Positions 35,655 through 43,594 of a stretch of DNA of 64,000 bases are shown in pieces. The first letter of the stretch is position 1. Every line of letters begins with the position of its first letter. Under the pieces are notes generated by a model, which saw nothing but the letters and a program-made list of their open reading frames with translations, made no database searches and was not told the DNA's origin. Both the position numbers and the translations under genes were made by a program. The DNA is from Riemerella columbipharyngis (GTDB lineage Bacteria; Bacteroidota; Bacteroidia; Flavobacteriales; Weeksellaceae): the NCBI RefSeq assembly GCF_900101995.1, contig NZ_FNAS01000010.1, forward strand, positions 1 to 64,000. The letters run 5' to 3'.

Positions 35655-36599
35655 ATGAAACCTATTTTAATCATCATCTTAACCTCCGTTTTACTTCCAT
35701 TGGCGAAAGCCGGAGATAGCTTATCTATATACCGCCCTTATATATTGGAACATTACAAAAAAGCAGAGCGTATCCAATGTGATGCCTGCGGATGCTCTAT
35801 CGGAGGAGCGTCTTCAGGGTTTGAAAGTATCCTGAATCCACAGTTTATAGGGGTAAAGTATTTGTTTCAAAAATATGAGTCCAAAGCCTATGAGTATGAC
35901 AAGCATTACTCTGTGCCGGAATATTACAATACCATTCAGATTTGGGGAAGATTTCCTGTTATCAAAAATTTGGATGCGTATGCCAGCCTGCCTTATCACG
36001 CCCACGAGCGTAAAACCAACCCTAAACAAAACATTTCCGGAATAGGAGATCTATCGGCTATGGCGATCTATAAGCTAAGGTTAGACAGTATGTCTCACCA
36101 TCGCCTGAATGTAGGGCTTGGTGTAAAAATCCCCATAGCTAAATTTGACCGAAAACTAACCGAGAGCTACAATCCGAGTTTCCAACTAGGAACCGGCAGC
36201 TGGGATTATGCAGCCATTATTAATTATACTTATGCAAAAAATAGTTGGGCAGTAGCACTATCCACAGATTATACTTTCAAAAATCAAAACAGCAAATACT
36301 ATCGGTTTGGAGACCAGTGGAATAGTTCTCTTACAGGGTATTACATCCATCATTTTAACAACTTCTCAATATCGCCCCGCTTAGGAATGGCTACGGAACG
36401 GTATTTTCCTAATGTAGAGGTAGGCGAAAGACTTTCTCACACAGGTGGCTATCTTGTTCTGTGGAAGATGGGGGCAGAAATGTCTATTGGCAAATTTAAT
36501 ATTGGCGTGGAGAACCAGATGCCTATCGTATCCAAACTCTCTGAAGATAGGGTGAGAATACGCGGCAGAAACTCGGTGTATATTAATTTCAATCTTTAA
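35655..36599 (+). CDS. Outer-membrane barrel-like protein with N-terminal CDACGCS motif
   Basis: After a signal peptide (LTSVLLPLAKAG) the mature N-terminus carries CDACGCSIGG, a compact three-cysteine motif. About 270 residues of alternating aromatic strands follow, ending in aromatic-rich NSVYINFNL, typical of an outer-membrane beta-barrel. Strands such as GVKIPIAKF and RFGDQWNSSLTGYY resemble the transporter/phenol-degradation MetA-like barrel families. It follows the MbnH-like gene by 12 bases, so it is probably the outer-membrane part of the same copper system. Confidence 0.7.
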   Translation: MKPILIIILTSVLLPLAKAGDSLSIYRPYILEHYKKAERIQCDACGCSIGGASSGFESILNPQFIGVKYLFQKYESKAYEYDKHYSVPEYYNTIQIWGRFPVIKNLDAYASLPYHAHERKTNPKQNISGIGDLSAMAIYKLRLDSMSHHRLNVGLGVKIPIAKFDRKLTESYNPSFQLGTGSWDYAAIINYTYAKNSWAVALSTDYTFKNQNSKYYRFGDQWNSSLTGYYIHHFNNFSISPRLGMATERYFPNVEVGERLSHTGGYLVLWKMGAEMSIGKFNIGVENQMPIVSKLSEDRVRIRGRNSVYINFNL

Positions 36600-36733
36600 T
36601 ATTTTGTGTAAAATTAAACTTCATTAAAAACCGTTAAATTTTATTAAACACAAACATTATATTATTTTTATATTTGTAAGGAATAAATCCATTAAAATTT
36701 ACAAATATAAAGAACAATTATTTTTCTAAAATT

Positions 36734-37254
36734 TTGAAATTGGCATTGGCTTCTTTCTCGTTACTTTCAACCATAAGTTGTACGATTTGCGGATTGAAGA
36801 ATGACTATGGTAAGCTAACCCAGAAAAAATTGGTTCACGATTTTAGTAGTACAGCGCATTTGGTTAATAATGAAGTTTACAAAATAAATGTGGTCCAGCT
36901 GAAAAGTAAGCTTAAGAAAAGCGACAGCTCTCTGGTGGTGACTTTTTACCAATGGGCTGTACCGCCCCCAGCTGTGTTCCTCTAAACAACTATGTAAACT
37001 ATGCGAATGAACACGATATGAAAGTCTACCTAATTATGGTGAGATATTGCGATTTGTATGCTACCACTTCTCAAAATGTAAATGCACCGCTCTTTGCTGT
37101 TGATAACAAGTATTACCACAGTATATTTAGAGATGCTTATATAGAAAAATTTCGTAAAGATTTAATGGGAGATAACAAATATCCTGGCAGCTGTTATATT
37201 TTCAAAAGAAACTCATTATCAGCTATTAAAGAGGACTTTTTTGCCCTTAAGTAA
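36734..37254 (+). pseudogene. Thioredoxin-like lipoprotein gene broken by a frameshift
   Basis: The first part reads KLALASFSLLSTISCTICGL, a lipoprotein-like signal, and runs to SSLVVTFYQW. The frame then breaks; the next frame gives GCTAPSCVPLNNYVNYANEH and continues to a stop at 37254. Adding one G in the GGG at 36951-36953 joins the two into FYQWGCTAPSC, which resembles the active-site region of thioredoxin-fold proteins (CxxxC here). No ATG begins the gene; only TTG at 36734 is available. Probably a recent pseudogene, possibly a sequencing error. Confidence 0.6.
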
Positions 37255-37355
37255 AATACTATTTTTATAAATTCATTTTTGCTCAAAATATTAGTTTTGG
37301 GCAAAAGTGTTTTGTAAATAGGGAACTTAAATTTTTATTTAGTGCTAAAAACAAT

Positions 37356-37363
37356 TACATTTG
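37356..37363 (+). promoter_or_regulatory. -7 box of porQ-cmk
   Basis: TACATTTG matches TAnnTTTG and lies 20 nt before the porQ start codon. No clear -33 box was seen. Confidence 0.5.
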
Positions 37364-37382
37364 TAGCCTCATTCATTTGAAA

Positions 37383-38381
37383 ATGAAAAAAAATATACCG
37401 CTTATCGTCTTGCTAATGTTGTCTTGTAGGCTTTTGGCACAAGATGGGACTACGGTGTACAATTTTCTGAACCTTCCTTTTTCACCGAGACAAGCCGCCT
37501 TAGGAGATGCCGTATCTGTGAGAGATTATGACCAAAATTTTGCGGCTACCAATCCTGCTCTACTAAATTTGGATATGGACAACAGGATATCCATAAACTA
37601 CACAAAATACCTCGCTGGAGTCTCTTACGGAACAATAGCTTACGCCAAAGACCTTCGAGAAGGACATTTGCTTTCCTTTAACGCTCGGTATTTAGACTAT
37701 GGAACAATACCAAGAACCGACGAGTTTGGTAATGTAAATGGTAATTTTTCTTCTATGGATACCACATTAGGGCTAGGCTATGCTTACCAATTTTCAGACG
37801 ACTGGACTATTGGAGCTAACATCAATATAATAACCTCTAAAATAGACACATACAACTCTATGGCACTCACTGGTAATCTGGGTGTGACCTACTACCGTAA
37901 AGACCGTAAGGAAAGTTTTAGTTTTGTTTTTAGAAACTTAGGCTATCAATTCCGTACCTACAATGGTACAAGAGAAAATATGCCTGTAAAAGTAGATGCT
38001 GGCTATACCAGAATTTTACCTGACTTTCCGGTAGCCCTTACCATTACCGCCCATGATTTGCAAAAGTGGAATATCTCTTCTAAATACAATGAAAACGGAC
38101 AAAAAAACCGATGGACAAAAACATTAGCAGATCATTTCTCCTTTGGGGCAGAACTGTTTCCAGAGAATACTTTCAATGTCCGATTGGGCTATAATATAAA
38201 ACGAGGAAGTGAACTGACAATAGAAGACCAAAGAAGTTTTACAGGGCTTTCGTTTGGCTTTGGGATTAGAATTTCTTATTTCAAATTTGATTATACACAC
38301 GCGAGATACCATAACTCTTCAAACCTAAACCAAATAGGACTTACTATGGATTTAATACAGCTTAGTGGAAATAGGAGATAA
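37383..38381 (+). CDS. porQ: Type IX secretion system protein PorQ
   Basis: PorQ belongs to the attachment complex of the type IX secretion system, which with PorU, PorV and PorZ anchors cargo on the cell surface. The 332-residue precursor has a signal peptide (LIVLLMLSCRLLAQ) and a FadL/PorV-like barrel: FLNLPFSPRQAALGDAVSVR, AATNPALLNLDMDNRISINY and GYTRILPDFPVALTITAHDL. ATG at 37383 is preferred to TTG six bases upstream. The cmk gene follows at once, a conserved pairing in the phylum. Confidence 0.92.
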   Translation: MKKNIPLIVLLMLSCRLLAQDGTTVYNFLNLPFSPRQAALGDAVSVRDYDQNFAATNPALLNLDMDNRISINYTKYLAGVSYGTIAYAKDLREGHLLSFNARYLDYGTIPRTDEFGNVNGNFSSMDTTLGLGYAYQFSDDWTIGANINIITSKIDTYNSMALTGNLGVTYYRKDRKESFSFVFRNLGYQFRTYNGTRENMPVKVDAGYTRILPDFPVALTITAHDLQKWNISSKYNENGQKNRWTKTLADHFSFGAELFPENTFNVRLGYNIKRGSELTIEDQRSFTGLSFGFGIRISYFKFDYTHARYHNSSNLNQIGLTMDLIQLSGNRR

Positions 38382-38390
38382 ATGTATATT

Positions 38391-39062
38391 ATGAAACAAA
38401 AACTCGTTATTGCCATTGATGGCTATTCCTCTACCGGAAAAAGTTCTATTTCTAAGGAAATAGCTAAAAGACTCGGACTTATCCACATCGATACAGGAGC
38501 ACTGTACAGAGCCATCACATGGTATACGCTTCAGAATTGTAAAACCCGAGACGGAAGTCTTAATTTGAATTTATTAACAATGCTTTTACCTAAAATCAAT
38601 ATAAATCTGAAACCCAGCAATGGTAAAGCCGAAGTCTTTCTCAATGGGAAAAATGTAGAATCTGAAATCCGGACAATACAAGTAAGCGAAAATGTGAGCG
38701 ACATAGCAAAAACACCGGAAGTAAGAGCATTCCTACTGGATACCCAAAGAAAAATCGCTGAAAACGGGGGAGTCATTATGGACGGTAGAGATATCGGAAG
38801 TGTGGTACTGCCGAATGCAGACTTCAAATTTTTTCTTACGGCAAGTGCAGATGAGCGTGCCAAAAGAAGATACTTAGAACTCAAAAATACAGGCGTAAAA
38901 GTTTCTGTGGAAGAAGTGAAACGCAATCTATTGGAGCGAGACAAAAAAGATTCTGAAAGGGCAATCGCACCATTGGTCTGCACCGAAGATGCCATACTTA
39001 TAGATAATACCCATTTGGATAAAGAGCAAAGTATAGCAGAGATCATCTCTCATATACAATAA
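38391..39062 (+). CDS. cmk: Cytidylate kinase
   Basis: Cmk phosphorylates CMP and dCMP to the diphosphates. The 223-residue protein has the P-loop IAIDGYSSTGKSSISKEIA, the substrate-binding IHIDTGALYRAITWY, MDGRDIGSVVLPNADFKFFL and the lid RRYLELK. ATG at 38391 is used because an ATG nine bases upstream, right after the porQ stop, adds only MYI. Translational coupling to porQ is likely. Confidence 0.96.
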   Translation: MKQKLVIAIDGYSSTGKSSISKEIAKRLGLIHIDTGALYRAITWYTLQNCKTRDGSLNLNLLTMLLPKININLKPSNGKAEVFLNGKNVESEIRTIQVSENVSDIAKTPEVRAFLLDTQRKIAENGGVIMDGRDIGSVVLPNADFKFFLTASADERAKRRYLELKNTGVKVSVEEVKRNLLERDKKDSERAIAPLVCTEDAILIDNTHLDKEQSIAEIISHIQ

Positions 39063-39066
39063 AAAA

Positions 39067-39097
39067 ACACATCGGTTTCACCGGTGTGCTTTCTTTG
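39067..39097 (+). terminator. Terminator-like hairpin after cmk
   Basis: CACATCGG and CCGGTGTG pair (one G-U) around TTTCA, followed by CTTTCTTTG. The T tail is weak. Confidence 0.55.
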
Positions 39098-39244
39098 AAA
39101 AAACTTGTTTTGATATGAATGTTGAATTTTACTATTCTCGGTTTGTATAAAAGTAAAAATCGTGCCGAAAAAAAAATTTTTAACAAAAATTAATATTCTT
39201 AGATTTAGAATTAGTATATATTTGTAGTAGACAATAACCTTGTT

Positions 39245-39895
39245 ATGAATTCTTTAACAGAAGAAAACTATCTAAAAGCATTATTCCATCTTAAAAAAGA
39301 GGATAATACCATCACCGTAAACGAACTTAGCAAATATCTGGATATCAAAATGCCCAGCGTGAATAGTATGATGAAAAAATTCGCACAGAAAGAATGGGTA
39401 GTTGTCCAAAATTATAAACCTATTGTTTTAACGAGACTCGGGCTGAAAGAAGCAGCCATTATTGTACGGAAACACAGACTTACCGAAATGTTTCTGGTAG
39501 AGAAAATGGGCTTTGGCTGGGAAAATGTTCATAAAATAGCAGAGCAACTGGAGCATATCCACTCCGAAGCTTTCTTTGATAAAATGGACGAACTTCTCAA
39601 CTACCCTAAAATAGACCCGCATGGCGAACCCATCCCCGATAAAGACGGAAATGTCATCCACCAGCATCTAAAAAAACTTAGCGAATGTAAAGAAGGCAAA
39701 ACCTACGAGCTGGTTTCCGTAACAGTAGATACAGAGGATTTTTTAAACTTCCTAAACAACAGAAAGATAAGCTTAGGTATTAGTATAAAAATCAATAAAA
39801 TAGAGAAATTTGACCAATCTATCACTGTAGATATTGCCGGTAAAGAAATCAATCTCAGTAAAATGGTTTGTGATAAACTATTGGTTAAGGTTTAA
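39245..39895 (+). CDS. DtxR/MntR family metal-dependent repressor
   Basis: The family represses metal uptake genes when iron or manganese is bound. The 216-residue protein has a winged helix at the N-terminus (LTEENYLKALFHL, NELSKYLDIKMPSVNSMMKK), then the dimerisation and metal-binding helices with RKHRLTEMFLVEKMGFGWE, EQLEHIHSEAFFDKMDELL and PKIDPHGEPIPD. Histidine and glutamate ligands are present. A C-terminal FeoA-like tail of about 70 residues completes it. TATATTTG at 39217-39224 is the -7 box. No uptake gene is adjacent. Confidence 0.9.
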   Translation: MNSLTEENYLKALFHLKKEDNTITVNELSKYLDIKMPSVNSMMKKFAQKEWVVVQNYKPIVLTRLGLKEAAIIVRKHRLTEMFLVEKMGFGWENVHKIAEQLEHIHSEAFFDKMDELLNYPKIDPHGEPIPDKDGNVIHQHLKKLSECKEGKTYELVSVTVDTEDFLNFLNNRKISLGISIKINKIEKFDQSITVDIAGKEINLSKMVCDKLLVKV

Positions 39896-39974
39896 ATTTT
39901 AAAATATTTTTTGGGGTTATATTCATTATAAAAAAACAAATACTATTTTAGTTCTTTGATAATCAATAAATATA

Positions 39975-40543
39975 GAAAGTGTATATACCACAGATAGTCT
40001 TGCTTTAGATAAATTAAAAGAAAATCAATTACAGCATTTCTATGAAATAAATTCTAAACCCCAAAATAATATTTTCAATCCTTTCGGAATAATAGATTCT
40101 GATACAGCATAAAAGATATTCCGTGAAATGATAAAGCATTGAAAAAAATATAGCTACGACACTTCAGCTATTACCGAAAAGAAAAAAAACTAAAATTATC
40201 ATTGGGGTTGATGATTTGTCTAATTACTTTTATATAAATAATATTAAACTCAATTTAGGATTTCGTTTTGATCAACCATTTTGGGATAAAGGCTACACTT
40301 GCTATTTATTAGAGATTTAAAGAACTATGTCAATCAGAAATTTATGGCTTGATGAGACCTAAAAATTTAACCTCAATAAAAGTTTTGGAAAAGTGTGGAA
40401 TCAATAGAATAGGAGCATTAGATGATGTTTCTAATAGAGAGAAAAATTTGATTTTTCAATTATTCAAACCTAAAACTAAGAAAAATTTTACATACGGAAA
40501 GACCTCTTTTACAAATATAGCTTATTGGTTAGTTGGAATTTAG
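39975..40543 (+). pseudogene. Decayed GNAT acetyltransferase (RimJ/RimL type)
   Basis: Fragments read through several stops and frame changes: TDSLALDKLKENQLQHFYEI, NNIFNPFGIIDSDTA, KLNLGFRFDQPFWDKGYT and MRPKNLTSIKVLEKCGINRI. Together they follow a GNAT N-acetyltransferase from its first strand to the conserved N-x-x-S-I-x-V-L-x-K-x-G-x end. At least three stops and a frameshift show that it is dead. Between 39896 and 39975 nothing else is visible. Confidence 0.65.
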
Positions 40544-40599
40544 TTGTATAAAATAATTTAAAATGATACCTTAGTGAGTGTATTTCAAATACTATAAAA

Positions 40600-41139
40600 A
40601 TGGAAAAGATATTTTATGTGTTATTTTTGTTGATATTCGAGTATATTTCAGCACAACAAAAAGAGAAAATTATACTAGCAGAATGCCCTGCCTCTATACG
40701 GAAGTGGGCTTTTTGGGGATATACAGGTATTGGAAGTAGATTTGGAAGCAGCAACTATTCCATTTACGCTTCTCCACGAGTAGGGTATAGATTTACCTAC
40801 TTGTTAGAAGCAGGGCTTGCGACTAATATTTTATGGGGGAAGAGTAATTCTTATTCTTTGATTTTAGGTGTGGGACCTTATGTAAATTATTATATTTCTC
40901 GACATTTTTATACACAGGCTTTATTTCAGGGAAATTTCATCAATATCAAACATAAAGGAACCGGCTTAAAATACAATAACGATAAAGCAGCCCTGTATCT
41001 TGGGGCTGGTTATATACAGCGAATAGACATTGCTGCTTACCTTCAAATCGGAGGAATGTATAATGTACTGTACAACAAAAATAAAAGTGTATCCAGCAAT
41101 GACTTTATTCCAAACATCGGAGTCGTTTTTCACTTGTAA
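40600..41139 (+). CDS. Exported beta-rich protein, probable small outer-membrane barrel
   Basis: The 179-residue protein has a signal peptide (LFLLIFEYISAQQ). About 150 residues follow with eight or so alternating strands (RFGSSNYSIYASPRVGYRF, VGPYVNYYISRHFYTQALF, AALYLGAGYIQRI), ending in GVVFHL, a C-terminal aromatic/leucine pattern of outer-membrane proteins. It resembles small OmpA-barrel or porin-family proteins by pattern only. No family assigned. It stands alone between a pseudogene and the converging rsgA gene. Confidence 0.65.
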   Translation: MEKIFYVLFLLIFEYISAQQKEKIILAECPASIRKWAFWGYTGIGSRFGSSNYSIYASPRVGYRFTYLLEAGLATNILWGKSNSYSLILGVGPYVNYYISRHFYTQALFQGNFINIKHKGTGLKYNNDKAALYLGAGYIQRIDIAAYLQIGGMYNVLYNKNKSVSSNDFIPNIGVVFHL

Positions 41140-41200
41140 GATTGATGTTGTAATGTTGGACAAAACTTGTTTTAGATACCATTTAAATTTTAAATAAAGT

Positions 41201-42142
41201 CTAAAAAAAGTTAGACTTTACTTCTTCGGCTTCTTCTAATAGTTTGAGGTAGGTTGCATAGCGGCTGGTGCATATGGTCCCGTTCTCTACTTTGGTTATC
41301 ACCTCGCATTTAGGTTCATTCAGGTGCATACAGTTATGGAATTTACAAGACTCTTTAGCCTCAAATATCTCCGGAAAGTAGTGCTGTATTTCCTCTTTTT
41401 GAACATCTATCATCGCAAATTCTCTCACGCCGGGTGTGTCTATGATACTCCCACCAAAATCCCAAAAATGCATTTGTGCAAAAGTGGTGGTATGCTTCCC
41501 TTTGAGGTGATAATCCGATATTTCAGAAGTTTTTAGATTAAGTGAGGGCTGCAATGTATTTGCCAACGTAGATTTCCCGCAACCGGAATGCCCGAAAAAA
41601 ACAGAGATTTTATCTTTCAGTATGGATTTTAATAGTTCTATATTTATTGCATTACGAGAGGATATATCGAGCGTTTGGTAGCCAATATTTTCGTAGTCTT
41701 TTCGTATATCGGCGATGAGGCTGAGCTCCTCCTCATCCAGAATATCTATTTTGTTAAATAAAATCAAAGGCTTGATATTATAAGCCTCGCAGCAGACTAA
41801 AAAACGATCTAAAAAACCGAGTGAAGTTTCAGGGCTTTTCAGGGTGTAAAGAAAACACGCAATATCAATATTAGATGCTATAATATGTGCCTCTTTGGAG
41901 AGGTTCACAGACTTACGGATAAGGTAGTTTTTTCTTGGTTCTATTTCGGTAATCCACGCTACTCCGTCCGGCTCAAGCTGAAAAGACACCCAGTCTCCCA
42001 CAGCTATGGGATTGGTGAGTCTTGTTTTCTTTAATTTGAATTTCCCCCTTATTCTTGCCTCATAGAAAGTGTGATGCTCTGTATCCAATACCTGATACCA
42101 ACTTCCCGTAGATTTTGTGATAAGCCCCCTTATGGTTTTCAA
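41201..42142 (-). CDS. rsgA: Ribosome small-subunit-dependent GTPase A
   Basis: RsgA checks and releases factors during 30S maturation. The 313-residue protein starts with an OB fold, then the circularly permuted GTPase with motif order G4 (LFNKIDIL), G1 (FFGHSGCGKSTLAN), G3 (DTPGVREFAM), and ends in a zinc finger with CKFHNCMHLNEPKCEV. The permuted order is diagnostic. It follows the FtsB-like gene by three bases and udk further upstream, so the three form an operon. Confidence 0.96.
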   Translation of the reverse strand: MKTIRGLITKSTGSWYQVLDTEHHTFYEARIRGKFKLKKTRLTNPIAVGDWVSFQLEPDGVAWITEIEPRKNYLIRKSVNLSKEAHIIASNIDIACFLYTLKSPETSLGFLDRFLVCCEAYNIKPLILFNKIDILDEEELSLIADIRKDYENIGYQTLDISSRNAINIELLKSILKDKISVFFGHSGCGKSTLANTLQPSLNLKTSEISDYHLKGKHTTTFAQMHFWDFGGSIIDTPGVREFAMIDVQKEEIQHYFPEIFEAKESCKFHNCMHLNEPKCEVITKVENGTICTSRYATYLKLLEEAEEVKSNFF

Positions 42143-42145
42143 TGA

Positions 42146-42520
42146 TTATTTGTTTTTACTGACATTGGTACTATCTGCCACCAAGATGAATATTTGTTCA
42201 TCAGGTTTTTTCATAAAGTAGTTCTCACGGGCAAAACGCTCTTTCTCACTTTTTATGAACATTAGTTTTCTGTAAAGAGAATCGTTTTTTTCGTATTCAG
42301 ATTTGTAATAGGCTCTTTCTTGCTCGTATTTATTGATAGCACCATTAAGCTCGTTAATCACAAGGTAAGAATTATTGTCATAGAAAATCATCCAGACAAT
42401 AAATCCCAAAATAGTCATCGTATATTTATTGACGATATACTTCATAAAAAAACGCATTGCCAGAGATTTTTTCTTTATAGGGATAATCTCTTTTTTAGGA
42501 GTTTTTAGAGGCTCTTCCAT
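42146..42520 (-). CDS. FtsB/DivIC-family septum protein
   Basis: The family takes part in the divisome with FtsL and FtsQ. The 124-residue protein has a cytoplasmic basic N-terminus (KEIIPIKKKSLAMRFFMK), one membrane helix (MTILGFIVWMIFY) and an extracytoplasmic coiled coil (INELNGAINKYEQERAYYKS) ending in REYF-like ARENYFMKKPDEQIFIL, the usual closing motif of the family. It overlaps the udk stop by one base. Confidence 0.85.
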   Translation of the reverse strand: MEEPLKTPKKEIIPIKKKSLAMRFFMKYIVNKYTMTILGFIVWMIFYDNNSYLVINELNGAINKYEQERAYYKSEYEKNDSLYRKLMFIKSEKERFARENYFMKKPDEQIFILVADSTNVSKNK

Positions 42521-43143
42521 TAGTGTGATTTTTTCAGAGAGTTATTGATAACGGTAGTTAAAAAGTCTATGGCTACAGGATTTTGTTTCATATTTGGGAT
42601 AATGATATCTGCCACATTCTTAGACGGCTCTATAAACTCTTGATGCATAGGCTTCAGCGTATTTTGATAGCGGTACAGCACCTCTTCCAAATCTCTACCT
42701 CGCTCTTGGGTATCTCTTTTTATACGGCGGATAAGGCGTTCGTCTGAATCTGCGTGAACATAGAGTTTTACATCAAATTCTTTCAATAATTCCTTATCCG
42801 TAAGAACTAAAATCCCCTCAACAATCAGTACATTTTTAGGCTCTACTTTTACAAAACCTCCTGTCCTCGAATGGGTTACAAAAGAATACACCGGCTGTTC
42901 TATGCTTTGCCCATCTTTGAGTGCCTTCACATGCTCTCTAAGCAGTTCAAAATCAATAGACTTAGGATGATCATAGTTGAGAGCTTCCCTTTCTGCCATA
43001 GATAGATTTTGATTGTCGTGATAATAGTTATCCTGCGAGAGTACATTTACCCCCTCTCCTTCTGCATTGAGGTTTTTCAAGATCTTATTAACTACAGTGG
43101 TTTTCCCGGATCCGGTCCCACCTGCGATACCGATAACGAGCAT
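42520..43143 (-). CDS. udk: Uridine kinase
   Basis: Udk phosphorylates uridine and cytidine with GTP or ATP in pyrimidine salvage. The 207-residue protein has the P-loop VIGIAGGTGSGKTTVVNKIL, SQDNYYHD, NYDHPKSIDFELL and RIKRDTQERGRDLEEVL. TATCTTTG on the minus strand (complement of 43158-43165) is a likely -7 box 15 nt before the start. First gene of the operon with the FtsB-like gene and rsgA. Confidence 0.96.
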   Translation of the reverse strand: MLVIGIAGGTGSGKTTVVNKILKNLNAEGEGVNVLSQDNYYHDNQNLSMAEREALNYDHPKSIDFELLREHVKALKDGQSIEQPVYSFVTHSRTGGFVKVEPKNVLIVEGILVLTDKELLKEFDVKLYVHADSDERLIRRIKRDTQERGRDLEEVLYRYQNTLKPMHQEFIEPSKNVADIIIPNMKQNPVAIDFLTTVINNSLKKSH

Positions 43144-43594
43144 ATTTTTAGTTTTGACAAAGATACATATTCTTATCCAAAAGAAAATATATTACGACTA
43201 AAAAAAATAGAATTCCCACATTATTTAGCCTCTGTACAAACAAACATTTCTTTTGAATGTATCTGTATCAATTTTATTTAATTTTATAATAAATTCAAAC
43301 GTTCCTATAAACCTAAATTTAGGTTTTGATTTTAGCTCTTTATGAAGGTTCTCCCTAAGAGCAAAATACGCCCTCTATCTAAGGCTCATAGAGTATTGTT
43401 GAAAAATGATATTGTGGGAATTATCTAGATTTCTGATACCGAACAGGCAATTCTATTATTTACCTCCACACTGCTTCCATTATTCTAACCCACCAATAGT
43501 GCACCACAATAATAAATTATTTGCTCAAACAATAAGTTTTCATTATTTTCGTTGATTATTTAACATCCTCCTTGAACGACTATTATTTTTAGGA
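43144..43594. other. Intergenic region with no gene recognised
   Basis: Apart from the udk promoter at its left end, the 450 bases show no convincing reading frame, RNA gene or hairpin. The stretch 43420-43500 has irregular composition and may be decayed coding sequence, but I cannot place it. Confidence 0.5.

Noticed and set aside
36940-36990. Programmed -1 frameshift in the thioredoxin-like gene
   Set aside because: No slippery heptamer or downstream pseudoknot is evident, the start codon is also missing, and one lost G explains everything.
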